A DNA stretch of 64,000 bases from Bacteroidota bacterium (GTDB lineage Bacteria; Bacteroidota; Bacteroidia; Chitinophagales; Chitinophagaceae): positions 1 through 64,000 of the forward strand of contig JAPLEH010000038.1 in the NCBI GenBank assembly GCA_026391455.1, given 5' to 3'. The notes under the pieces were generated by a model. It did not search any database, was not told where the DNA came from, and worked only from the letters and a program-made list of their open reading frames with translations. Shown in pieces: positions 8,760 through 15,852 of the stretch. The translations under genes and the position numbers were made by a program. Within the stretch, counting starts at the first letter, position 1, and each line of letters begins with the position of its first letter.

Positions 8760-9197
8760 CTATTGTTTTACCATCGTAAAAATATACCTGTCGCCCGATA
8801 CCAGCATATTGTCCACATGATAAATAAGCGTGCGGCAATCATAACTGGTAATGATACCATTCACCATTCCATCACTGCTGATTGTATTCCCGCTCACTGC
8901 CCAGGTACCACTGTCATTACCGGAAGGTGTGCAACTGGTGCCGGCATCCTGATAGGAATAAGTGCCATTGGCATTCAGTGTTATCAGGTCATCCCGTTCA
9001 CAGGCATCCAGAAATACCAGGTAATCCTGCTCCGGTGAGCTGGCACTCAATTTATATTTGAGTGCTGTAAGCCGGTAAGTACCGGCAAGACCCTGTTGTG
9101 TAGTCATACAGGGATTTTCATCTTTATTTTCTTTTTTACAAGCCCCCAACAATGTGAGTACCAGCGAAAAACCAAGTACAAATGGATACATTTTCAT
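8760..9197 (-). CDS. lipocalin-like lipoprotein
   Basis: A 145-residue small lipoprotein. MKMYPFVLGFSLVLTLLGAC gives a lipobox with the modified Cys at about residue 20. The mature part, starting after a charged KKENKDENP linker, has the lipocalin-like pattern common in Bacteroidota: GLAGTYRLTALKYK, then LITLNANGTYSYQD and DSGTWAVSGNTISSDG. Such proteins sit on the outer membrane, with no known reaction. Two cysteines (about 66 and 88) could form a disulfide. It stands alone on this strand. Confidence 0.78.
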   Translation of the reverse strand: MKMYPFVLGFSLVLTLLGACKKENKDENPCMTTQQGLAGTYRLTALKYKLSASSPEQDYLVFLDACERDDLITLNANGTYSYQDAGTSCTPSGNDSGTWAVSGNTISSDGMVNGIITSYDCRTLIYHVDNMLVSGDRYIFTMVKQ

Positions 9198-9360
9198 AAA
9201 TAAGCGTTTTATAGTTAATCAATTAAAAACAGGATTTTACCCGTTCATACACAATACCCGCTCCGGGAAGAAAAGGGTTGGGTAACTTTCGGGAAATTTT
9301 TTCGGTGCAGTACCCAACCCTTTAGATATTGAGATGGGTATTACCTACGAACCATTGAAA

Positions 9361-10236
9361 ATGAACGTGTATATGTATATTTCAACCCGGAGGCAGAGAG
9401 GGAAAAAAAGTTACAGGGTCGCCATGGTATTTGCTACAGCACTTTTGCTTACATCCTGCAACAAAACGATATTGAAACTTTCCATTCCGCAGGCATTTAA
9501 AGATGAGGCCACGGCTGTTCATGTGAATGGCAGCAGAACCCGTTTGATGTCTTTTGCCAACTACAGCACCACGAAGATTAAACGGGGGGCCCACGTGAAA
9601 TACCCGGGATGGGGTCGTGGTTTTTTTCTGGAGAACATTGTGCTCAATCATTTTGGTATTGGGAAAGAAGAGCATGTAGAAAAAGAAAAAGACCGTTTCC
9701 GCTATACCATCAGCAATGGTAAAAACGCTATGCAGGTATTTGGTAAAGAACAAAAGATCACGCGGAGTATAGAATACAAATTACTCAATGGGAAAGGACC
9801 CTTCAGCAGCTTTGACCAATTGCAGCAATACAGTTATATATTTTCTGTATTATTTACTACAGATACCAGCAATCGTGCTGCAGCCTGGGAGCTGGTAATG
9901 ACCAATATGTACGACCGAAAATCGGATGTTTCCAACGGTCCTTTCGCAATCATCAGACCGGATGAGAGCGGTATCGCCACCAATGGCAAAGATTCGTTGT
10001 TCATCAAACCGGTGTCAGTAAAGGAGGCAGAACGTGCAGATGGCAGGCCCGGTAAATTATTGTTCAAAGTACTTGCCGGCTATGAAATATGCACACCTGA
10101 TGGCGTAGTGGCCATTATTGACCTGGTAAATAAAGATATCTGGTTTTATAATGAACTGGACGAAACAGATAGACTGACCATCGCTGCTATATCCACCGCA
10201 CTCTTTGCCCGGCGGGTGAGTAATGTACAGTGGTGA
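9361..10236 (+). CDS. putative lipoprotein of unknown function, first gene of a sigma-factor operon
   Basis: About 291 residues, not recognised. The N-terminus has a basic region (STRRQRGKKSYR) followed by VAMVFATALLLTSC, a type II signal with the lipid-bearing Cys near residue 32. The mature part lacks obvious motifs; it contains YPGWGRGFFLENIVLNHFG and EYKLLNGKGPFSSFDQLQQY and looks like a beta-rich domain. The start is uncertain: ATGs at 9334, 9361 and 9373 are in frame, and I favour 9361. The stop is 18 bases before the CTG start of the sigma gene, so the two are likely translationally coupled. The lipoprotein may belong to the response or sensing arm of that regulator. Confidence 0.65.
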   Translation: MNVYMYISTRRQRGKKSYRVAMVFATALLLTSCNKTILKLSIPQAFKDEATAVHVNGSRTRLMSFANYSTTKIKRGAHVKYPGWGRGFFLENIVLNHFGIGKEEHVEKEKDRFRYTISNGKNAMQVFGKEQKITRSIEYKLLNGKGPFSSFDQLQQYSYIFSVLFTTDTSNRAAAWELVMTNMYDRKSDVSNGPFAIIRPDESGIATNGKDSLFIKPVSVKEAERADGRPGKLLFKVLAGYEICTPDGVVAIIDLVNKDIWFYNELDETDRLTIAAISTALFARRVSNVQW

Positions 10237-10254
10237 TAAAACCGGAAAGGCTTA

Positions 10255-10779
10255 CTGGAACAGGAGATAGATATACTCATCGCTGGTTGCCGCAATGGTG
10301 ACAGAAAAGCGCAGGAAAAAATATTCCGGCAGCTTTATGGATTTGCCATGAGTGTAGCCATGCGGTATGCCCTCGACGAACAGGACGCCGCTGCTATTGT
10401 GAGCCAGGCATTCGTAAAAATGTTCCGGAGCATTCATTCGTATAACAGCACAAAGGGGAGTTGTCATGTATGGCTGAAAAAAATACTGGTAAACGAAGCA
10501 CTGGACCATATCAAACAACGAAGCCGTTTCAGCACCAACGAACTTTCCGAAGCAGAAGAGGCTCCGGTGAATAATGATATCGTGGAGCAAAGCGATGCAG
10601 CCGCTATTCTCGATCTGATACGCCGCCTCCCTCCTGCTACACACGCTGTATTTGTATTATATGCCATAGAAGGATATACCCACAAGGAAATCGCCGGCAA
10701 ATTGAATATCAGCGATGGTACCAGTAAATGGCACCTGAGTGAAGCCAGAAAATTTTTACAACAAAAACTTACCAAGTAA
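10255..10779 (+). CDS. ECF RNA polymerase sigma factor, apparent CTG start
   Basis: A sigma-70 family factor of about 174 residues. Region 2 reads AGCRNGDRKAQEKIFRQLYG (residues 11-30), then FAMSVAMRY and FVKMFRSIHSYNSTKGSCHVWLKKI. Region 4 reads LPPATHAVFVLYAIEGYTHK, then EIAGKLNISDGTSKWHL. The first ATG (10348) would delete most of region 2.1. The frame stays open upstream to a TAA at 10237-10239, and the only near-cognate start is CTG at 10255, giving a normal N-terminus (CTG then EQEIDILIAG). The region-2.4 acidic motif is SQAFV instead of the usual VQDAF, a minor oddity. It is followed 9 bases later by a membrane protein that is probably its anti-sigma partner. Confidence 0.75.
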   Translation: MEQEIDILIAGCRNGDRKAQEKIFRQLYGFAMSVAMRYALDEQDAAAIVSQAFVKMFRSIHSYNSTKGSCHVWLKKILVNEALDHIKQRSRFSTNELSEAEEAPVNNDIVEQSDAAAILDLIRRLPPATHAVFVLYAIEGYTHKEIAGKLNISDGTSKWHLSEARKFLQQKLTK

Positions 10780-10788
10780 ATCTGAATA

Positions 10789-11406
10789 GTGAATGTTTCC
10801 TCTTCATATGAACAACTGATCGCAAAAAAGATAGCTGCGATACAGGTACCAGACCTGCAGGACAGTATCTGGGCTTCGATTGAAGCACAACTGGATATTC
10901 CACTGCCCGTTGAAGAGCAACCCGCGCCGCCTGCCAGAAACCCAACTGGCAAAGGACTTCCTGGTACAGCAAAATTGATCTATGTGGCCATACCTGCAGT
11001 GCTGATCACCGCAGCAGTGTTGCTTCTTTTCAGGAACAAAAAAGCAAAAAGAAAACAAACCCCGGTACCACAACAATTATTGCCTGTTGAAAAAAAACAG
11101 GATGACAGTACAATCCGTATGCCGGTTATACCGCTGCCGCAAAAAAAAGGCATATTTGAATCGCAACAAGATTCCACATCCGTTATTCCGGTTGCAACGA
11201 TACCTTTTACAGATAGTATGTTGCCGGTACAACTACCGGATCCTAAACCGGACTCGGCAACTACATCAATTGCTGCGCCGCCACCAGCACAGGATACTGC
11301 CAGTCAAAAAACCGGAGTAAAAAAACCCAAAGGGATAAAAGGTATCCGGGATACCGATTACAAGATCAAAGCTGAACGGAAGGACAGTGCAGGAAAGAAA
11401 CCCTGA
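10789..11406 (+). CDS. membrane protein, possible anti-sigma factor, Pro-rich outer part
   Basis: A 205-residue single-pass membrane protein. The cytoplasmic N-terminus YEQLIAKKIAAIQVPDLQDS, continuing IWASIEAQLD, resembles a segment I recall from Chitinophagaceae proteins encoded after sigma factors. A Pro-rich linker and one transmembrane helix follow (LIYVAIPAVLITAAVLLLF, about 63-81), then a long Lys/Pro/Gln-rich outer region with no fold visible, ending in basic GVKKPKGIKGIRD. No zinc-binding HxxxCxxC motif is present, so it is not a classical ZAS anti-sigma factor. The anti-sigma role is inferred from position (9 bases after the sigma gene) and topology. The start is GTG at 10789. Confidence 0.65.
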   Translation: MNVSSSYEQLIAKKIAAIQVPDLQDSIWASIEAQLDIPLPVEEQPAPPARNPTGKGLPGTAKLIYVAIPAVLITAAVLLLFRNKKAKRKQTPVPQQLLPVEKKQDDSTIRMPVIPLPQKKGIFESQQDSTSVIPVATIPFTDSMLPVQLPDPKPDSATTSIAAPPPAQDTASQKTGVKKPKGIKGIRDTDYKIKAERKDSAGKKP

Positions 11407-11414
11407 CTGGTTAC

Positions 11415-11513
11415 TCAGCTCTCATCGGCCGGTTTATACATTTTCTTCTTGGGTGAAATGAAGTGAATAAAATGGCAGAATCCCATCAGTACTGCATAAT
11501 AAACGCTTTTCAT
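11415..11513 (-). CDS. possible 32-residue small protein
   Basis: An ATG-started frame downstream of the DUF4249 gene encodes MKSVYYAVLMGFCHFIHFIS then a basic tail KKKMYKPADES. The hydrophobic stretch with a positively charged end looks like a small membrane peptide. It is separated from the DUF4249 stop by 23 bases and could be the last cistron of that operon. No homologue is known to me, and the length alone does not exclude chance. Confidence 0.3.
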   Translation of the reverse strand: MKSVYYAVLMGFCHFIHFISPKKKMYKPADES

Positions 11514-11536
11514 AAAACCATCTTTTTATAAAAAAA

Positions 11537-12478
11537 TTATCGCAGCGTATCCACCGCTACGGTTGAAAGACTGAATATGCCATACCCGTTTTTGACATTG
11601 CTGAATATATTGATCGGTTCCGCAAAGGGATTGTCACCAGTATTGGTATAGGCATTGTTGGATTTATTGTATTTAAATTCATCTTCCGATATCCTGTACA
11701 CATGTATATAAGGCCTGTAAATGCGGTGCGTTACCGGGTCATTGTATTCGTCCAGTTGCGAAGCATCCACAAACAACCGCAATTGCTTCAGTCCTCCGTT
11801 AAAATTATCGTCCCGCATCAGCAATAATCCTCCGTCATAACAATTATCGGGATCGAACGGATCAGTATTATCGCCGATATCTTCTACATCTTTATCCGTG
11901 GTACTCACACAGTATATACTGTTACCAAAAGGATTGCCAAAGCCGGCCCCCCATAGTTGCACCAGGTAAAAGTTCCTTTCTCCCGGGGGATCACTGAGTT
12001 TAATGGTGATCTCATCCTGCGGAGTACCGGAAGCTGTGGTTCTGCTATTTCTTATCCTCGTCACTCCGGCAATTACACTTTGTGAAGGCACTGCGGCGCT
12101 GGCCTGTGCAGTGGTATATCCCGCAGCCGATACCGCCACGGTATATACTTTACCATCCTGTACCCGGGTATTGCGTACAGACTTATAAAGAAAATCACCG
12201 GGCTGATAAACCAGTGTGTCGATAGCTGTTCCGTTTTCAAAGACCACAACAGCCGCCGTTTTCACCACATATTGCTCTATCAGCGAAGAAGAATAATTCA
12301 CTGGAGAGAGTACGCCCCTGCTTCGTCCGGCGCTTACGCTAAATACTTCATTTTTCACCAGCCTGGCATTGATAACCAGTTTGGGTTCCTTTTGAGGAAT
12401 ATCAATATTTACTGTTTTCTCACAGCCGGATAACAGTACCATACAAAGTCCGATTAATAACCCATTTTTCATTTTCAT
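11537..12478 (-). CDS. DUF4249 lipoprotein (second copy)
   Basis: A 313-residue lipoprotein of the DUF4249 family, a Bacteroidota family regularly encoded next to TonB-dependent receptors and thought to be a surface partner of the receptor; no ligand is known. The signal MKMKNGLLIGLCMVLLSGC carries the lipid Cys at 19. Family hallmarks are EPKLVINARLVKNEVFSVSA, the Ig-like segment VYTVAVSAAGYTTAQASAAV and a C-terminal FSNVKNGYGIFSLS. It is the last main gene of the minus-strand operon, 17 bases after its TonB receptor, and is paralogous to the DUF4249 gene at 14927. Confidence 0.88.
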   Translation of the reverse strand: MKMKNGLLIGLCMVLLSGCEKTVNIDIPQKEPKLVINARLVKNEVFSVSAGRSRGVLSPVNYSSSLIEQYVVKTAAVVVFENGTAIDTLVYQPGDFLYKSVRNTRVQDGKVYTVAVSAAGYTTAQASAAVPSQSVIAGVTRIRNSRTTASGTPQDEITIKLSDPPGERNFYLVQLWGAGFGNPFGNSIYCVSTTDKDVEDIGDNTDPFDPDNCYDGGLLLMRDDNFNGGLKQLRLFVDASQLDEYNDPVTHRIYRPYIHVYRISEDEFKYNKSNNAYTNTGDNPFAEPINIFSNVKNGYGIFSLSTVAVDTLR

Positions 12479-12495
12479 ATTGTGTTTACTGAAGG

Positions 12496-14835
12496 TTAAA
12501 ATTTAAATTGGTAGCTTACTGAAGGAATGATAGGAAAAAGCGAAACCTGTTTGAATACCGGTTTATTATTCAGATAATCGTAATCCCGGAAAATAAAGAA
12601 TGGATTTTGCCGGTTGTAAGCATTGTACACCCCAATGATCCAGGAACGGGTACCTCTTTTTTTCACCTTGCTGAATTTGGCACTGATATCAAAACGGTGA
12701 AAACTCTTCATCCGGAAACCGTTGCGCCCATCAAACACCTCCACTTCCTGCATATCACTATTGAGATATACTTCAGTGGGCAGCGTAATGGCCTGGCCCG
12801 TACCATACACCCAGTCTGCGCTTACTTCAAACCGGTCGCTGACTTTATGTACTACCGCTGCTTTAAAATCGTGACGCCTGTCGTATCTGTAAGGGAAAAT
12901 CTTTCCGTTGTTGAGATTTTCAAATCGCCGGTTGGTCCAGCTCAGTGTATAACCGATCAGTCCGGTGGTCTTTCCCTTTTTCTTTTGCAAAAACAATTCA
13001 GCACCATAGCTCCAGCCTTTACCGATCTCCACTTTATCTTCCCAGTTGCTGGTTGCATTCAGGTACGAAGCCCCCTCGGCATACTCGATCAGGTTATTCA
13101 TTTTCTTATAATATCCTTCCACACTGATCTCGTATTTGTTTTTATAGTTCCAGGCCATTCCGGCAGCAAACTGGTCGGCAAGCTGTGGAGGGATACGTCT
13201 GGTAACGGGTACCCACAGATCGGTGGGAAGTCCAATACCGCCATTGGTAAGCAAATGGATAAACTGGTTCATCTTCACATATGAAGCCTTCACACTGATC
13301 TCGGGTGTAATCAGATAGCGGAGCGAAAGACGTGGCTGCAGGGACGTAAACCACTGACTGCTTACATGAAATGCTGTGAAATGCAGACCCAGATTGGCTT
13401 TGAGGTTAGGTGTAATCCGGATATCATCTTCCACATAGGCTTCGGCTTCTTTGGCATTAATAAAGCGGTAGCTGATCAGTGTGTCTTCGTTGAAATCATT
13501 GGTTTTGATCTTACTCTGCACTGCACCAGGTTTGTAATAATGGTCTGTGCCGCTGATTCCAATCTTGATAAAATGATTGGGGTTGGGCATATAATCTGCA
13601 TCGAAGCGGGCGCTCCAGTCACGCACGCCGCTCAGGTATTTGAGGTAGTAACGATCGTTGCTCGACGGACTTTCCGACCGCTCATCGGCAAATACATCAA
13701 AGTTGTACCGGGAATAATAAAAGGTAAAATTGCTGAACAGCTTCCGGGAGAACTCGTGGTTCCATCTTGCCACCGCAGTTGCATTACCCCATTTGAGTCC
13801 GGAGCGAAAGGTACTTGTCTCTGCGCCGGTTGGTCCGTTGTTATTATACTTATCCCTGGCATAGAATCTATCATTGCCAAAATACCCGCTGAGGTAAATA
13901 TGATCTTTCGGGCCGGGGGCAAAATTAATTTTACCATTGAGGTCATAAAAATAATATCCGGCGTTGACTTCCCCGTCTGTTTGACTGCGAATGAGTGGCT
14001 GTGCAAGCAGGTCGATATAGGTGCGTCTCCCACTCACCATGAAGGATGTATTTTTCTTTTTCCCGATCGGGCCTTCCAGCATGAGTCGGGAAGCCACAAT
14101 GCCGACACCACCTTCTCCATGAAATTCCTTCTTATTCCCTTCTTTCATCCGGATATCAATTACCGAAGAAAGACGACCTCCATAGCGCGCCGGAAATCCT
14201 CCTTTCATCACTTCCACACTGTTGAGTGCATCTGCATTAAATACGCTGAAAAAACCGAAGAGATGACTGGCATTATATACGGGTACGCCGTCCAGCAAAA
14301 TCAGATTCTGATCAGGGCTGCCCCCGCGTACATACAATCCGGATGAGCCTTCACTGCCGGCCTGCACACCGGGCAATAATTGTATAGCCTTTAGCACATC
14401 TACTTCTCCCAAAAATGCAGGTAAGGATTTGATGGTACTCACGGGAAGCTCGATGCTGCTCATTTGGGTGCGGTTTTGCAAGGCCGATTTTGAAACGGAT
14501 GTGAGTGTTACACCAGCCAGATCTTTTACCAGTTCCAGCTCCGCATTCAACGTAATATCCTGGTTGAATGCAATGGTGCGTGTAAATACCATGTATCCAG
14601 TATAGGATATCCTCAGCACGGCCGAATCGGTTCCTTCCGGAATGGTGAGGGAGTAAAACCCATAATTGTTTGAGGTGGTACCCTCCCCTTTTGTTTCAAT
14701 GTACACAGATGCACCATGCAGACGCTCCCCACTCTTCTTGTCGGTGATATAGCCATTGATGGTAATCTTTTGCGAAAACGCACTGGAACTGACACAGATA
14801 AAAAACAGACCTGCCAGTAGTTGAAATGTCTTCAT
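12496..14835 (-). CDS. TonB-dependent outer membrane receptor (second copy, no STN domain)
   Basis: A 779-residue outer membrane receptor. The order is signal peptide (1-21), carboxypeptidase-like regulatory domain (about 24-107: INGYITDKKSGERLHGASVY), plug domain (about 130-235: LKAIQLLPGVQAGSEGSSGL, then YVRGGSPDQNLILLDGVPVY), then a beta-barrel ending in the aromatic YQFKF. It imports an unknown ligand using TonB energy. It lacks the N-terminal STN signalling domain present in its upstream paralogue (15853-18462), so it probably transports without signalling to FecR. Ninety-one bases separate it from the upstream DUF4249 gene; its own DUF4249 partner follows after 17 bases. Confidence 0.92.
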   Translation of the reverse strand: MKTFQLLAGLFFICVSSSAFSQKITINGYITDKKSGERLHGASVYIETKGEGTTSNNYGFYSLTIPEGTDSAVLRISYTGYMVFTRTIAFNQDITLNAELELVKDLAGVTLTSVSKSALQNRTQMSSIELPVSTIKSLPAFLGEVDVLKAIQLLPGVQAGSEGSSGLYVRGGSPDQNLILLDGVPVYNASHLFGFFSVFNADALNSVEVMKGGFPARYGGRLSSVIDIRMKEGNKKEFHGEGGVGIVASRLMLEGPIGKKKNTSFMVSGRRTYIDLLAQPLIRSQTDGEVNAGYYFYDLNGKINFAPGPKDHIYLSGYFGNDRFYARDKYNNNGPTGAETSTFRSGLKWGNATAVARWNHEFSRKLFSNFTFYYSRYNFDVFADERSESPSSNDRYYLKYLSGVRDWSARFDADYMPNPNHFIKIGISGTDHYYKPGAVQSKIKTNDFNEDTLISYRFINAKEAEAYVEDDIRITPNLKANLGLHFTAFHVSSQWFTSLQPRLSLRYLITPEISVKASYVKMNQFIHLLTNGGIGLPTDLWVPVTRRIPPQLADQFAAGMAWNYKNKYEISVEGYYKKMNNLIEYAEGASYLNATSNWEDKVEIGKGWSYGAELFLQKKKGKTTGLIGYTLSWTNRRFENLNNGKIFPYRYDRRHDFKAAVVHKVSDRFEVSADWVYGTGQAITLPTEVYLNSDMQEVEVFDGRNGFRMKSFHRFDISAKFSKVKKRGTRSWIIGVYNAYNRQNPFFIFRDYDYLNNKPVFKQVSLFPIIPSVSYQFKF

Positions 14836-14926
14836 GACTTAGTTTTTATAAATGCAGCATATCGCCACTTTTATAAAAACGCATAAATGAACAAAACCCC
14901 TATTCCCCGGGATTACTTTTTTTCCA

Positions 14927-15850
14927 TTACCGAAGGGTGTCTGTCACAGAACTATAAATGGTAAACAACCCGTACCCGTTTTTTACGTTGGTATAGGTGG
15001 ATACCGGTTGCGAAAAAGGGTCGCCCCCGATTCCACCGGTGATGATCCCGTTTTTGATATAGCGATAGTATTCTTCCGAGACCATATATCGTTTCAGGTA
15101 AGGTCGATAAATTATGCCGGTAGCCGGGTCGGTATACTCCCTGATACTTTCTTCCTGTCCGCTGAGTACGATCTGTTTTGATGATCCATTAAATGATCTG
15201 TCCATGTATAGTACCTGCGTACTCAGTATACAGTTACCCGCTTCAAAGGGGTTGAGTGAGGCCTGGTATTTCTCCACCGAGGGGTCGTACGTGTACAGAC
15301 AGAAAGCGGATGACGCGCTATAAGGGTTTCCCCTGTTGATCTCCGTAAGATAATGATTGGTCTGGCCCGCCGGATCATTGAAGCGGAACAGTACATCACT
15401 CAGCAGGTTACCCCGCTCATCGGTACGGGTGTTGCGCAGGTATTGTACCGCGCTGGTAGGTACGAGTGATGGTGTTGTGGCAACCGCCTCTGCCATTTCA
15501 AATCCCGGGGCAGCAACAGTGATCCGGTACGTATTGCCGGGATGCGGTACAGCCGAAACGGTAACATATCGCCTGGATGCGGTATCATATACCAATACCT
15601 CCCGGAGTGTATTATTCTCATACAGTGTAACTATGGCGTCTTTCAAATAGGTATCGTTGATGGGTAATAATACATTGGCGGCAAAGGTTTTTCCAACCGC
15701 AATGCTGAACAGCTTACCGGCTTCTGCATATCCGTGTATCACCAGCCTGGGCGTATGCGGGGGAAGCGTGAGGTTTACATCCTGTTCACAGGAAAAAAAA
15801 CTGAACAGGATCACCAGTACCGGGACAATAAAAAGTTGCCGTCTTTTCAT
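14927..15850 (-). CDS. DUF4249 lipoprotein (first copy)
   Basis: A 307-residue DUF4249 lipoprotein. The signal MKRRQLFIVPVLVILFSFFSC has the lipid Cys at about 21. The mature chain starts LTLPPHTPRLVIHGYAEAGK, continues LFSIAVGKTF, and shares the FNDPAGQTNHYL and TNVKNGYGLFTIYS segments with the second copy at 11537. It begins 2 bases after the stop of the STN-type TonB receptor, so the two are tightly coupled. The pair most likely forms a surface uptake complex of unknown substrate. Confidence 0.88.
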   Translation of the reverse strand: MKRRQLFIVPVLVILFSFFSCEQDVNLTLPPHTPRLVIHGYAEAGKLFSIAVGKTFAANVLLPINDTYLKDAIVTLYENNTLREVLVYDTASRRYVTVSAVPHPGNTYRITVAAPGFEMAEAVATTPSLVPTSAVQYLRNTRTDERGNLLSDVLFRFNDPAGQTNHYLTEINRGNPYSASSAFCLYTYDPSVEKYQASLNPFEAGNCILSTQVLYMDRSFNGSSKQIVLSGQEESIREYTDPATGIIYRPYLKRYMVSEEYYRYIKNGIITGGIGGDPFSQPVSTYTNVKNGYGLFTIYSSVTDTLR

Positions 15851-15852
15851 GG

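Noticed and set aside
13366-14346. A 326-codon plus-strand open frame inside the second TonB receptor
   Set aside because: It is antisense to a well-supported receptor gene, has no family resemblance or start context, and is Cys/His-rich as expected from reverse-strand reading.
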